This document shows, in pieces, positions 1 to 13,885 of a stretch of 64,000 nucleotides of DNA. The stretch is from Rhynchopus euleeides. Its lineage: Eukaryota > Euglenozoa > Diplonemea > Diplonemida > Diplonemidae. How positions within the stretch are numbered: position 1 is the stretch's first letter; every line of letters begins with the position of its first letter. The DNA is taken from contig OY723305.1 of assembly GCA_963210315.1 (NCBI GenBank), positions 992,001-1,056,000 on the forward strand. Reading direction: 5' to 3'. A program made the translations under genes and the position numbers. The notes under the pieces were generated by a model, which did not search any database, was not told the DNA's origin, and worked only from the letters and a program-made list of their open reading frames with translations.

Positions 1-3000
1 TTCAGAGAAACTTACCACCGCAAAGAACCCAACTCGCCGCCGAGCCCAAGCACCGTCGCTAAGATTCGATCCGCGTGTTCAAATTTAGATCCGTGTGCTG
101 GACTCGGACAACCCCCGAAATAGCCGAAAGTGTGTCGACCCCGACCTGCAGGTGTAGTAGGGGCCAAGATAGTGGTCAAAAAAACCCCTACCCCCGCACC
201 CCCCCCCCCTCCTAACTGCACGTCCTTCTTTGAGGATTTCCTTTGTCTAATTTTCAGAATTTCAAGAATTTCTGTTGGAGAATTTCTCGGGGGGGGGGGG
301 GGGGGGAACACACCGGGGTGAGCAACCCTTTAAAAAAAACCCCCCCCTCCCACTCATCATCCCCCGTCTTCCGGGAAGCCTGAATATTGGAGACACCCCT
401 CCTTCGCCGTTGCCTTGGTATTGGGGGTTGAGGGTTGAGGGAAGAGGGGAGACTTTTTCGGGGGTATTTTGTTGTTGTGGCGGAGGAGAGAGAGAGAGAG
501 AGAGAGGGGGGGTGGACTCGATAAAAGTAAGATACAGAGAGAGAGGAGAGGAGAGAGAGAGCAGATCGCAGTGTTAACATCCCTCTACTCAAGCTTCTGG
601 ATGGGGGTGGGGTCAGTATATAGGGTCGTAGTTTGGGGGGGGTGGGGGGTTTGAACGATTTTCTTTCCACACCGTTGTCCGACAATTGTGACACAGATAC
701 CCTTCTTGATTGAATCTCGCTACCGTTGCGGGCATTGATGACATGGCAGTGCCCCTGTGTTGGCGAGAAGCACCAAGTTGCTTTTTTTTTGAAAGGGGTT
801 ATACAAATTGGGGTGGACGGGAAGGCAAAATAATACGCGGGAATTTGGACGAAAGGCGCTGTGCTGGTGCAGTGAGGTCTTTCCCGATTTTGAAAGATTT
901 TCTTTTGTGCCGTCAATCATGTTTAGCTAGGCTCGGCCGATGAAGTGCTTTTTGAGTGCCGACAAAAACGCACGCGGTGCGCACTTCAGTCAAGATTTTT
1001 CGGGCGGATTTTTCGCGTGAGTATTCGCAGGTGAACGCACCTGAAGAAGAAACTCTTGAAAACCACCAGAACTCGTCGCTGAAGTCCACAGTGCGATAAA
1101 CGCAACCCATTTCCTCCCCCGACAATAATAACGAAGACTGGCACGCCGTTGTTTTGATATGTTGCTGAAAGATTTGAAGGATTTTGAAGGATTTTTTTGT
1201 GAAGCATCCAACAAGTGACCCTCCTGCAGATACAATATGGGGTTTCTGATGTGCTTTACTTTTCATCTTCTCTTTTTTTTTTGGGCGATTTCCCCATTCC
1301 CTCCATGGTGAAGATCGGTGCCACCAACCCCCCACCACCCTCCTCTTTGGGGGGGTTGCGGCAGCCAGCATCGTTTCATTGTTTATCTGGGTGGGGTATC
1401 ACTTTATTTCTTCTTTTCTTTTGCCGAACTCTTTGTTGGAAGTGACACAGCCATCGCCCCCCCTCGACCGACGGGTCTGGGGGAACTGCACGCCTCATCC
1501 GTTTGGTTCACGTTGCTAAAACAGACAGAGATTGGTGGTGTAATTTTTTTTTGCGACGAATGGTTGTTCGCAATCAGCTCTGCCCCACAGCCCCCTAATC
1601 GGCACGCCCCCGCATATCCAGGCAGGGCAACCACAACGAAACGCAAGATCGACCTGCAGAGTTGCTGGCCCGCACTCAATACAACAGTACGAGAGACGGG
1701 AAAATCCTGGGACGGGGCACGGAAGGGGTGGGAAAGTCAATTTTACTAAACGGATGGGGTAAAGTGGTTGGTGATGGTGCGATGGAGGATAGTGACAGGG
1801 GCGGGGGGAGGGAGGGTGGTGGGGGAGGGGAGGAAGAGGGGGGGGGGGGGGGGGAAGGGGCTACAAAAACCGGCTTGGAGACCCGACCACACCCCCCCCC
1901 CCCCCCATCCCGCCCCCGCCCCCCTCACCCACCCACCCACAACCCCTCCCAAAAAAAAGGGGACCTGGGTGCAGGTTGATGCTGTAACTCATAAACCCCC
2001 TCCCCCCTCCACCCCCCCCGTCCCTGTTGCTGCACGATTTCATGCAAAAAAAAGAAAGAACTAAGAATGTCCAAAAAAGATGTGGTTTGGTTGGTCAGCC
2101 TGAGAGTTTCCGCAACAAACGGGAAAAAAATGGCTTCGGTGCCGCGAAAATCGAACGGCGGGATGGAGGTTGAGTTTGACAGAAGAAGAAAAAAGCCAGG
2201 GGGGAAGGGGGTGTGAGACAATGAAAATAAACGTGCCCGTTTGCTCTGTCTGGGGCTTGCGTTGGCTGGAGCTTCAGGGAGCGGGCACGCCAGCAGCACG
2301 CTGTCAAGTCACTTGAGAGAGGGAGAGAGAGAGGGTGAAATTACACGCATCAACTCTTGGGTTGGGGGAGGGGGGAGGGCGGGTGGTGGCGACGGGGACA
2401 GACTTTTACCACCTCCTCCTCCCCACCCCCCACCCTTCCATTTTGTTTTGTATTTTGCCCGAAGTGTTCTTGCAAAATCAGAGTGGAAGGGGGTGGGGGA
2501 GGGGAGGGGAGGGGGGGGATGGTGCAGGTCAGGAAATCTGTACGGGGGTTTGCTTTGTTTGTTTTTTTTTGTCGGGGACATTTCCCTCCTCTGCTGACCT
2601 GCTTTGGAGGGCTCGCTACCGGGAGTGTCACTCTCTCTCTCTCTGTGAAGCACTTGCACTGAAGGCAGGTTGCCCCACCATACCGGGCCGCATCAGTTTG
2701 CAGCACCCCGGCGGGCTGCTTGGCCCTCTCTGAGAGAGGGCAGCATGTGGGGGTGTATTGAAATAGAAGTAGAAGGGATCACAAGGTCGATCTCCCTTCA
2801 CAGGTGGGGGGGGGGGGGGTTCGTTCTGACAGTTGATCATGATCAAGAACTGCTCAAAAATAAGGAAGTCAAGTGATGCATGACGTGGGTTGCTGCTTCC
2901 CTGAGGCAGTCGGGAGGAGGGGGGGGGGGATGGGGGTGCGCGATGAGGGGTGAGGGAGCCCGTTCATCTGAAGAAAGACTTACAACAGAGGGGGTGGTGG

Positions 3001-5801
3001 TGGTGGTGGTGGCGGTGGTAGTGAACGAATAAATGAACGAGTCAGGCGTCTCAGGGAGAAGAGAGGGGTGGGGGTGGGGGGGGGTGGGTGGGGGGGGTTT
3101 TTTGGCGCATTTTTTCCCCATCCCCACAACCTGGGGCTGCAGGTTTTGAAGAAAAAAATACCACACAACACAATGCAGCACGCATCGATCCCGTCACTTT
3201 TGGTTTTCTTTTTGGGTTGTACGCATCTACCATTGCAGGTGATTTTCGTTGTTGGCATCGACCAACATCCACCTGACACACGAGGCCACCGGGCAGTGAC
3301 ATGGCACAATGTTCCCAGACAATCGTCTGCCCTCACAGAGAGCGCAGACGCATCCACATTTTCCAGGCTATTTTTTGAACGATTTTTCTTTGAAAAAGAG
3401 ACACAGGCAGCAGAGCCTAAACCTGTACATCTTTTTTTTCAAATCCGGAAGCTGCTTTGGCGTGTGTGTTAGAGCCGGGTGTGAGTGTGGTTGATTTTTT
3501 TTTGTGCGGTGCAAATTCAAAAAAAAAGGGTCGGGGAGAAACCACTCCTAAAGTATTGAGTAGATATGAACAGGTATAGAAGAGACGAGGATGGGGCGGT
3601 GGGGTGGGGTAGGGAATAGGGGAGGGCACGAGTAGGCCCGAGTCGAGAAGGGGCCTGCAGAGATATGCAGGCAGTAAGCGGAAGAGAGGAGGAAGGGTGC
3701 GGCAGACCATCCGGCCATCACCCTCGGGGCACTTCCAATTTTTTCGCAACGTGAAAAAAAATCATCAAATTGGGTAAGAAAGGAGAGAGGAGAGAGGAGA
3801 GTGGAGGAGGTGGGCGTGGGGGCCCGGGAGGGGGGGGGGGGGACCTAGCCTCGGCTAGGGGAGGGGGATCGGGCAGTAGTGAGAAGAAGAAGAAAATATA
3901 TAGAGCACAGAGTGCGACCTCCCTTCACTCGTTGTGCAGGTTGTGTGGGCGGGGGAGGGGGGAGGGGGGAGGGGGGGGAGAGAGGGGGCATCGATAAAAA
4001 TCCACCTGTTGGTATTGCTTGTGTGGTGGTGGTGGTGGTGGTGGGAGGAAGAGGGCATTGGCATATTTTTCGTGGGTGAGACAGAGTGTGTGTGTGAGAG
4101 TGAGAGAGACTTCATTTGAACGACATGCTTTGAACGACCTGGGGCCGCCTCCTGGCGGGGCAGGGCTCTGGGTGAGGCGACTGCACCTGCGTGCATCGAT
4201 CTGTTGTTGCTTGGGGGGAGGGGGGAGGGGGGGGGGGGCAAAATGTGAAGTACATTTTTTTGGTGGGGTTGCCGTGCACATGGGTCCGTTACTTCACAGG
4301 GTGGGGCGGGACGCACGCGTGTGGTGCGTGAATTACTGTTTATTTTTGGTGTTGACATCTGCGACAAAATAGCCAGGCTCCTGCACAGATCCCGGTAATT
4401 TTTTCCTTTGACTTTGATGACGGTGCAACGCACCGATAAATTTCTTTGATAACGACACACAGACACGTGGACTGATTCCGCGGAGAATCATGCGAGCCAT
4501 GCAAGATGCAGCCAGCAGCAGAAGAACAGAGCGGCCGCTGCAGTGAGGGGGGGGAGGGCAGGGACGGGCCAGAGCGGTGCCTGGCAACAACATAAAGGAG
4601 GGTTCGGTAGCTGTGAGGTTCAAATTGCTTCAAAAATTTGTATTTCCTCATACTTTGTGCGAACCATTGCAGCTATCGTCATACAGACAGCAACGCATCG
4701 TATCCAGATCAGAGCAGGGATCTGTTGGGCGGAGACTTTTTGGTCAAGAGCAAACCACCGGGCGCAGGGTCTATGGACCACCTCTGGGCACCACTCAGAA
4801 CCACTGCCTCTCTGCAAGGCAGTGGCAGCGACGCTGACACGGGCATGCTTTGGGTGCGACAATCACGAGCTCGGAGCGATCTGTTTATCTTTGAGATTTG
4901 GCTCGGACGATTGAAGAGATGAACAAAAAGGGGTAAAAAGAAAAGAAGGGGGGGGGGGGGTCAAAATTGGACCCGGACATCCGGACACCCGGATTTCCGG
5001 TCCGGATATGTCCGCCCTGTCCGCCCTGAAATCGCCTAAGGGGCCGGGGGAAATCCAGGAAATTCGGGAAATCCAGGAATATGAAGAATCCTCCACAGAG
5101 ATAATGCAACTTTAAAATAATACGCACGAGGGGCTGGCGGATAGGCTTCTTCCGCAGGGAACATAACCTTGAGTGAGAAAAGACACGGGAACCAACACAT
5201 CCTCTGCAAAATGCGGCAGAAAGAAGGCGTCGGGTATTCCATAATATGTCAAATCAAACGCAGGTTTTGGTAACCCGTTGGACCGACAGTCGTAAGATCT
5301 GTTCACGTTCGGCTGAGTGAAGCACACCGTTTAAACCAGAAGCCCTTTTCTTTGACATCAAATATGGACAGAACCAATGCGGGCCGTGGTGGCAAGATGG
5401 AACCTACTGCAGGACCCCTTACGGTCAACCAGAAGACGGCATCAATACCGTTGGCCTTGGAACGGTACCAAATTTGAATTAGGAGGGAAGGCTTGCCTTC
5501 AAAATAAATCATGAACCTTTTCAGGGTGGTGCGGGGAAGCGGGGGGGGGGGGGGGGGCAGAGGGGCAGGGCAGGAGGCTCGTAAAGAGCAAAACCCCACT
5601 CCCCTCGACACACACACCCCCACCCCCACGCACACCCGCCCCTCCGTGGATCGCAGGGGTAAATATGGGCGTACAAGCGGGTTGGCGCCTAAAAAAACTG
5701 CAAGCCCTATGGAATTTCCTCTGGGGGTGAACCAGGCAGACATTTCCGGCAGAACCGGCAGATTCGGCACCCGCATAGATGATGGGGAATAAAGAGCGAC
5801 G
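1..5801. other. Noncoding, low-complexity gene desert (part 1)
   Basis: I see no gene with a recognisable product. The stretch is dominated by G tracts (for example 289-306), GA runs (485-509), GGT/GTG triplet runs (2991-3019, 4020-4043) and T tracts followed by G. The recurring octamer TTTGAACG occurs at about 650, 3374 and 4115. Open frames on the minus strand are long mainly because the plus strand is purine-rich, which removes stop codons from the complement. Confidence 0.5.
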
Positions 5802-6683
5802 TCACAGGCAGGATTGACTGCCTTGCCTGTTTTCAGGGAGAGAAGGGGAGGGAGAGGGAGAAGAGAGAGAGAGAGCTATGCTTGCAGGAAACACTGTGCG
5901 GGCAACAACTCTTGCCGTGCACAAATATAACTTCTCTTTTGTTTTTGAACTTTTTTTCAGACATCTTTTACGCACACCAGCCTCTTGTTGCAGAGACGAC
6001 ATTCTTGATTGGATTCTAGATATTTCCCGATACAGAATTATAAAGAATCCTCTGCCGGAGGGGAGCATGATGCCCGGTAGTATTGAAGGGGCCTTTGGAC
6101 AATTTTGCGCCAAAAACCCATCAAAACATGCCGGCAGCACGCAACTTGATCCCCCATTCTGCGGGTGCGCCGCATTGCTGTGTGAATTTTTCCCCACAGT
6201 CAACCAAAAAAATCGTGATATCTGGGTACAGGTGCAAACAATGAGGTGAGAGCAATATGAGAGGCGCTGTGTCCAAAAAGAGAACGCTCGGGACTGATTT
6301 GAACAATATTTAACCGAGTGATGATGGTGCCCAGAAATAAGCAGGACTCTGCAGCCCTGCTGAAGGCGGTGCTGGCGCGATCGTACGACCGTCGCAAAAA
6401 AAAACTCACCGTTTTTTTTTGGCTGATGCTTGACTGCATGTCGCGAATCGATCACGACACGCACTGCACGCCGTCTTTTTGGCATCGGTTCATCGATGGC
6501 ATCTGCAGGTGAGTTTGATGCCTCCCGATGAACACCAAAACCCTTCGCACGGGGGACGAGAATATTCCCGATTCCTTGATGGACAACAGAATGGTAAACG
6601 ATTGCTGTGATCCAACATGAAGGGACCCGCCGATTTTGCACTTGGTATCGACGACCACCAGTCTGGCGAAACGATGATTCCAC
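5802..6683 (-). other. Orphan 293-codon open frame, probably fortuitous
   Basis: An open frame of 293 codons in sequence of fairly normal complexity. I recognise no domain, and the translation lacks the composition of a folded protein: it has Ser/Arg/Cys-rich patches and no clear hydrophobic periodicity. The ends of the frame include a GA-rich run at about 5840-5876. It is listed because it is the longest open frame in the first 27 kb not made of simple repeat. It could be a chance frame or decayed coding sequence. Confidence 0.12.
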
Positions 6684-9600
6684 CAGGCTGGGGGCATTGG
6701 TGTTTCCGGCCCTTTCACATTGTGGCGTTCTTCGGCGGATTACCCCGGATCAAAAGGGAGGGTGGGAACAGCGAATCACCGAGTGCAATAGCCGTTACAA
6801 TTATCGGCACAGAAGAAGAAATGTGTCGGAAAATACGCACATATCGGCAAATTACAATAAAAAAAACCACGGCAATCCATCCAAACGCACCGCCTTGTTA
6901 CAGCGGCGATAAAACTAAGAACAGACAAAAATCGCACTCCTTTCGCTTTATTATAGACACCCTGGCCAGCAACTGTGGGAGAACAGTTCTGTACTACTTT
7001 TTGTTGAGCGCACACTTGCTGTCTCAAGGCTGTGTTGAGGCCCTGTGAAGTGGCATGAGGTGCTAATCCAAAGCTTCAGTCGTACAATTTCCTTCGTTAC
7101 TTCGCGACTTCGCTACGATTCGTCGCTCGTAACTAGTAAAAATAGAAATCAAACCGGTGAATCTCAACAACAGAGACAGAGAAGGGTCAAGGTGAATCTC
7201 CACACAACCCCCCCATCCCATCTTTACTTTTTGACACAGGCTCTCGCAAAAGAATTATAAATGTGCACGCTGGGCATTATAGAATGAAGATGGTGAAATT
7301 GTGATGATGAAACTCTGGCAGGTGCAGATGCCAGCAGCCCGGGATGGCCCTATCTGGCAACGTGTCCGTGACATGCCAACCCCGCGCCTTGTCGTCTGTC
7401 TTGGTTTGGACGGCCAGCATCTGCTTTGCTTCAGGGAAAGCGCCCTTTGTTTCTTTGGCTGTGTGGGACAACGGGAAGGAACCACACAATAATAGGTTTG
7501 CCCCTTTTTCGCCGAAGCGAAAAACCACCAACTACCCGCAGTATCAGCCCTCTTCACCCAGTCATCTTTGCAGTGACCTCGGGTGTACAAGGAGGGAGGA
7601 AGTGTTGATATCGAACGATAGTGGTAGTTTTGCTTCGGGCGACAGGCAATTCTCTCAAGAAAGGATAAAAACGATCTGCAGCTGGGGAAGGGGGGGGTGG
7701 GGGGGCATGTAAAGAAGGGAGGGTGATTGCATTTTGTGATGTTCGGCGGTATGTTGGATCGGGAGGGGAAAAAGGCTCCGATGCAGTACCGTGTGGGGGT
7801 TCCCCCCCCCCCCCCACCCCGGACACCACACTTTGCCCACCCACCCCTTCACCGAATGCAAACAGCTCCCGTGAGGAGTCCCCAGAATACAGCTTCTGTG
7901 CCCCCGATGTGTCGTGAAGTAACAGCAGAAGCCAAGCAATATCACACGGATGTATACTGGAACTGTTGTGTGTGTGTATGTGACACTCCACGGGGGACAC
8001 AGAAAAGGTCGACAGAGATGCATGTGCGTCGAATGAAGAGTTCAATGCGAAGAACAACTGGAGAGAACACAGAATATGATTTCTGCAGGAGCGGGGAGCG
8101 GGGGCGGTGTGCCAGATGAAAGTGGGTTTTGAACAGCTTGGGGGTTTGTCTGTGCAGCTGCTGGTGCCGCCTCCGAACCGCTGTTGAGCGGTGTTGAGCG
8201 TCGAAAAATCTCCCTGACTGCAAGGATTTTTCCGAACGCACCAGGAACAAAATTGGTACAACACGGTACCACCCGCCGCCGCCGCCGCCGCCCCTCCCTC
8301 CTGCAAAGCTCGCGATTGGGCAAGGAACAGTTTTGAAGAATCAGCAATGTTCGCTGTCACTCTGGTTAGCAACCCTGCCGACTCCGAAGGAATAAAGAAT
8401 AGTTTGAGGGTGGGGGGGGTGAAACAACCAGCATGCCACCGACATGTATCAGAACAACAAGTTGCGCATGCAGTATGCTTTCCACGGCGGGCTTCGCGCA
8501 CACACACACACACACACACACACCCCAACATAAAGCACGCCTTTTTGCCCCCCGGAGGGGATGGGCGGCCTTTGGGAGAATGGTGTGAACCCTACACGCA
8601 CAAAGAATCTCAGATGTTATTCCAGAATTCGTTCAGATGACGTTGCTCCTTCCGGATCAGGCATGCGCCCAACCTCAAAAGTACCTACAGATAACCCCAC
8701 GAAGGAACGGGGAGGTGGCCGAATGGCCGAAGGGGGTCGGTGCCTGTCTCCAGGATGACCAGGGGAGTGGGGATCGCGTGCAGCAAATGGGGGGGGGGGG
8801 GGCGGTCGGATTCCTCGCACAGGAGTTGTGGCGACCACAAGCCAAAGACGGGGAGATGTTCGTTCGGCACAACACACCTGAGTGGGGCGAACTGGGGCAC
8901 AACAGTGGGCCGTTTTTTGGTGTCGACAAATCACAGGCACTGTTAGAGCTAGAAGGCTACCGCACAGACCCGTTCTGTCCCAACTAAGGCCCAGCAGTGC
9001 ATCCCAGGATTGGCATTTCTGACAGAGAGGGGATTCGAGCTTCAGAATAAAATATACGGGGGGCCGCCATCTGGATGCATGGGCCCACCACACGGGAGAT
9101 GTATACGAAGAGATAGAGAGAGAGAGAGAGCGTGTGCGGAGGGGTGTGCGCTTCGCCGCTGGCAAATTTTCGGCAAACAGCTTGGCGTTTTTCTCCTGTA
9201 AAATAGGAAGGAAACGCGCCAAAAATAAAACATAGGCCGTTTTCGGCACCGGGGGCGAAGACCCCCTCCATAAGAAACAGGGATGGAACTAGGAAGGAAA
9301 GTCGCATTGGTTCTAAGCACGCATAGAGGGGGCGAGGGGTGGCTATTTTCGAGCGTGGGTGTTTCGTCCGGAACCTTGGGCTGATCCGAATGGGTCCGAA
9401 CAACACACACGGCAATAGCCGCACATCATACAAGAAGGGGCCGCAAGGTCCTGCTTATCTGTGCAAGATCAGCCCTTCCCCTCTGCTCCTGGTTTCGAAC
9501 GAGTTGAACAATTTTTGGTCTTCCAAGCAGCCCCCAGACCCCAGAGGGGGGGCTGCCGTTGCGGGTTTTTCTGGCCGCACGTTTTTTCATGGTTTCATCC

Positions 9601-9831
9601 TGCAGGTGGTGGTGCAGAAATCCAGCCAAGAAATAAAAGGCAAGAAAAAGGGAAGATACCCGCTTTTTCGGAATTTTCCTTCAAATCCCGGAAAATCGAG
9701 GCAAAAAGAAAGCTCACCAGGAAGAGCTCTGGGTGATGTAGACACCCGCCCAACGCAACGTTTGTCGATCCAACAATCAACAGGGCGTCGCAGAACCCTT
9801 CTGACATGGCAACGGTTGGGGTTCGTGCAGG
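6684..9831. other. Noncoding stretch
   Basis: No gene recognised. Contents are a dispersed repeat (6931-7133, listed separately), a GCC triplet run at about 8271-8294, a CA dinucleotide run at 8499-8523, a GA run near 9113-9130 and several G tracts. The 325-codon minus-strand frame covering 7554-8531 runs straight through the CA and GCC repeats and is not believable as a gene. Confidence 0.5.
6931..7133 (+). repeat. Dispersed repeat, copy 1 of 2
   Basis: About 200 bp shared in the same orientation with 52477-52678. The copies are diverged, with scattered substitutions and small indels. The best conserved part is the 3' end, from the AAGCTTCAGTCGTAC block through an alternating CTTCG/GCGAC stretch to CGTCGCTCGTAAC. 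No open frame is shared. It is a dispersed element of unknown class; a SINE or a MITE arm is possible, since no terminal inverted repeat or target duplication is clear. Confidence 0.6.
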
Positions 9832-9835
9832 TTAA

Positions 9836-10891
9836 CCCTTTAGGGACCAACCACGCATATATGCGTGGAAAATGCAAAAAAATTGGGGTTGGGAGGTAAG
9901 TTCCTTTGAATGTCACCTTTTTGAAGATTTCTTTTTATGGTGAAAAGGGCCGGTGAAAAACATTTCACGAACATGCGTGTTTGGACATGCTGGTTTACAG
10001 AATTCATGTTCCCACCGGAGGGGAAAACACGAAAATTCGAGAATTCTGGTTTTGGGCCATTTTTTGGGAAAACGAGAAAAAAATGTCAAGACCAAGTAAC
10101 ATGTTGCGAACTTGAACTTTTTGATCAATTTTTTTTCCCTGGAATTGTTCTGGGCTGAATCTGTCCGAAATTCGCCGTTTCGCACGGATTCGTGAGGCTG
10201 AAAGTGGCCCGGTGGGGGTGACGACACCCAGACCCCATGACCAGGAATGCTAATTAACCAGGGACTTGGCTGTCCCGTTTGTCAAGGGAGGGAAATATTT
10301 TTGTTCAACAACTCTGGCAGTCTCGAACATGGCACGAACAGCGCATTTCACGACAACAAATTTTTTGAAAAAAGACGTTGTTCCGTCCCACTGGACTGCA
10401 GAAGTCAAGTTGGCCCCCCTCACCCACACCGACCACCCACCTATATAGGCCCCCTATATAGCCTGCATATACGTACCCTGGAAAACCCTCGAAAATCTTT
10501 GGTTTTTGCGATCAGCAGTAACATGCTTTGAACTCCACCATTTGGCGATTGTTTGGCCACCGAGAGTAGAGTTTTGACCACTGTGATCGAGAAAGCAACA
10601 GTGGGCCCTGAATGGGTTCCGGATACACAGTAGATTTGGGTTGCCAAGGCCACACGCGATTTTGTCAGGATTTCAGGGTGTTTTCACGGTGTGCACTTTG
10701 TCACTGCCGGGGAAATGGAAAAAATAATTTTCCGGGGACTTTGTTTGGTTGTCTTGAATATAATTGCGACAACCGATTTCACCATCAAAAGAAATCTTGA
10801 AAAACACCAAAATCCGTCCAACTTACTCACGATCGCGGTGTGAAACCCGAAATCTCGAAAATTAATTAACCCCCCCGTGGTCCCTAAAGGG
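9836..10891. mobile_element. piggyBac-like non-autonomous DNA transposon
   Basis: The two ends carry the inverted repeat CCCTTTAGGGACCA, and each is flanked by TTAA (9832-9835 and 10892-10895). A TTAA target duplication plus termini beginning CCCTTT is the known signature of the piggyBac superfamily. The 1,056-bp interior holds no transposase frame, so it must have been moved in trans. Near the left end is a perfect 18-bp palindrome, CCACGCATATATGCGTGG (9850-9867), a candidate subterminal binding site. The assignment rests on termini only; Kolobok elements also use TTAA. Confidence 0.75.
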
Positions 10892-10895
10892 TTAA

Positions 10896-13773
10896 ATACG
10901 GTCGAATCACACGGTAGAAAACGAATAGAATCTCAACTGGTTGCCCTCTGAAAATCGTATTGGAACTGCAAAGGGCATCATAAAATGGGATGTTTTGACC
11001 GACTTGAAGGATCTTTGGTTTTTTTGGGCACTGTGGTCGGCCCCACCCTGCCTGTGGGGGTGGCCGCCTTCTTCGAGTAGTTATTTCTTTGATCGCACGA
11101 AACGCACAGAACCATAAAAAAATGCCCGTGGAAGTTTGTGGCGTGTGCTTCGGCAGGGCCGCAAGCACCGTGTCACTCCCCCCCTGTCGTTAGCATTTTC
11201 CACCCGACAAGCTCATTTGTTGGAAGAAGATAAAGGGTGTTGATGAAGAAAATCGTGCACATCAGAGATGCGCTTTACGTGACCGCCGAACGCGGCAGGC
11301 GGAGAGGCACATACATGAATCCAGATGTGCACAAGGGATACATACAACAGAGGCTGTGATGTGCAATGCGAGTGAACATGCCACACGGAAACGTCTCATT
11401 TTTGAACGGTTTTGGTGTGTCTTGTGTGTTTGCGGGATCTGATGAGCTTCAGAAGGAGAGAGAAGTGAGGCACAGAGGGCTGCCCTCACTTCACTGGGGG
11501 CTGAATGTAGGACTGGTTGTCCGGGGGTGGCGAGGGGGAGCAGGACTCGCCATGTGCACGGCAAAGAAAAAAGGCAACGGGGTGGGGGCAGGAGGGGTTA
11601 CTTTTTTTTGAATGTTCAATTGATCGATTTTTGTTTGACAGAGAGGAGAATCAGCAATTTCTGCGGGACGCGTCGGGCCATCAGGTTTAGAGCCTGGGTC
11701 AAGATTTTCCCCCATATTTTTTTTTGACTGGGCACATGTGCCGCGTTCATGGCAACACATTCAATTTCATGGAGTGACACCAAGCCTTTGCCGAGCAGGC
11801 TCCGAGGATGCAAGGCGACATGCGCCAATCTTCAATCAGGTAGACGAGGGAAAACACCTTCACCTGCAGACCCACCATTGAACGATTTCTGGCTGTGACT
11901 CATACAACCCGGTGGAGGGGCTGCGAGACCACGTTTTAGCACGGGTGATATTTGTGGCAACCGCACAACAACCATTTTTTTTGGCATCTCGAAGGTTCGC
12001 GAGAGCAGAACTTTTTGATTGATGCGTTGCCTTCGTAACAAACACACATGCACCACCACATTGCCTTCAGGATGGCTTGCCAATGGGCCACGGTTTGTTT
12101 ACTTCAGAATACATGAGGGCGGGCAAATAGAACTGTAACCAAGAGAATCCTGAAAGGCAGGGTGGGACGAGGAGGTGTGGGATGGTGGGGCGGGTGTAAA
12201 CCAATGGCCTGGCTGTTCTTTGAACACAGAGAACACCAGATCCCAGAAGAAATTGCGGTTGAACAAATTGTGGGATTTGGCCTGTGAGGGAGTCGGGCAC
12301 GATCATGATGACAAGAAGAGGGAAGGAGGTGAACATGCGGTCCTTGTTGTTGGTTTTGTTCCAACTTCCCGATAGGGGTGGTAGTGGGGATGAGGGTGTC
12401 TGTCGAGAACAGCATTGGGGAGGGGATTCACTTCGCCGGACGCAAGGGCCTTCTTGGAGAGTGAGGGTAGGGGCAGGGGGATTCATGTGCAGATCAGTAG
12501 AAGGTAAAAATATGTACGTGCACACAGTTCCGATGAGATCGAGCACGCAAGGCAAAACAAAAGGGAGGCGGTGTAAACAATACATACTGCAATGGGTGGG
12601 GAGACGGCAAAGTGCAAAACGAGCATTGTATCCGTGATGCCTTGTGTGGGGAGGCTGTTGTGGGCCGGGTTTGTAGACAAGGGGCAAAAAAAACCATAAA
12701 AAAACCGCTCGGCAGCGGATTGGCGTTGATTGGGCGCCTGATTCGGGTGGCCAGAGGTTGCTGGTGTGAGTTTTCCCCCCCTTTTACAGCTTGCGGGTTT
12801 GGGTGGCCTGATTGCCAATAATGCCGGGGCTTCATCAAGAAAGAAACTAGTCACAATCCCACGCGAGTCGGTGTCGGGGGCATTCGATCAGAAAAGCAGA
12901 AAAATGACCCGCACCAAATCGGAGCCAAAGACAACTTGGCACAGAAGACCCCACCGTTTGTACGAATGGTGCCTGCTAGCCTATTGGCGCAATGTGTGCA
13001 CCCTGTGTACACCAAACATTGGTGCGGTATTATCTCATCAAAATAGAACCTAAACTGCTCTGAAACGAAAAGTAGTCACGCAAACAAAAACAAATGCCAA
13101 AAATGCAATCAACGCACCGATCAAAAAATGCACTGCTCGTCTCTATGGCAGAAGAGAAAAAAAGAGAATCCAAATTCTCGCGCACGCGCGACACTTTATA
13201 AATCCATATGCACCAAACCTCTGTGTGTATGGCGCGAACGTATAACCTATCTGATGAAGTAGTCTGGAGTGGTGGGGTAGGGGATCGCAAGATCTAGCGT
13301 ATAGTCGGGCACTGAAAGCACCCCCCGCCCCCCGTTTATCTACACGAGCCATCATACAGAGAAGAAAGTTGAAGGCAACCCCTCTACACTTCTTCATAAG
13401 CTTGGACAATTTGAACGATTTGAACGGATTGTATTTGATTTGCTTTGCTTGATGAGGCCTGCAATCCCCGACCTCTGGACCTCTTGACCGTACTACTATG
13501 CAAACCTATTGCAGGCACACAATACTCGGCGGCAAAGGGGCTCGAGGATGGGGGTTGCAGCTGTGATGTCTTCTCTCAACCGGATCGCCATGCAACCAGC
13601 GTGATGCGGAAGTCTGGGGCGGCGGAGGAAAGGGAGAGATGAGCAGTAAAAGGGTCCCTTTCGTGAGACCCACCCGAAGAAGAAGAAAATTCGTCCTCAG
13701 GGCAAGGGTCCCTCTCTCCCCTTCTCGGAATCGCTTTCAGCAGAGAGATAGAGTGAGTATTTTTTTTGACGCC
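10896..13773. other. Noncoding stretch
   Basis: No gene recognised. Composition is less extreme than further left, with scattered T tracts and TTGAACG motifs at about 11401, 11878 and 13409-13430; the last is a tandem pair. The 206-codon minus frame covering 12067-12687 shows no motif I know. I see no tRNA or rRNA signature. Confidence 0.45.
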
Positions 13774-13776
13774 CAT

Positions 13777-13885
13777 GGGGGCCCTCGCTACGAGTCACTG
13801 TGAGTCACGAGTCGTCAGTTGTCAGCCAAACATGGCTGACTTCTCACTTTTTCTCACTCAGTCACACTTGGTAGCGAGGGCCCCC
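13777..13885. mobile_element. 109-bp MITE, copy 1 (3-bp target duplication CAT)
   Basis: Ends are inverted repeats GGGGGCCCTCGCTAC / GTAGCGAGGGCCCCC, flanked directly by CAT on both sides (13774-13776 and 13886-13888). A near-identical element of exactly the same length lies at 61829-61937 with a different 3-bp duplication. A 3-bp target duplication with G-rich termini fits PIF/Harbinger-type MITEs. The interior contains the palindrome CAGCCAAACATGGCTG. No coding capacity. Confidence 0.9.

Noticed and set aside
7554..8531. 325-codon minus-strand frame
   Set aside because: Reads through CA and GCC microsatellites and G tracts; open because the purine-rich plus strand lacks complementary stops.
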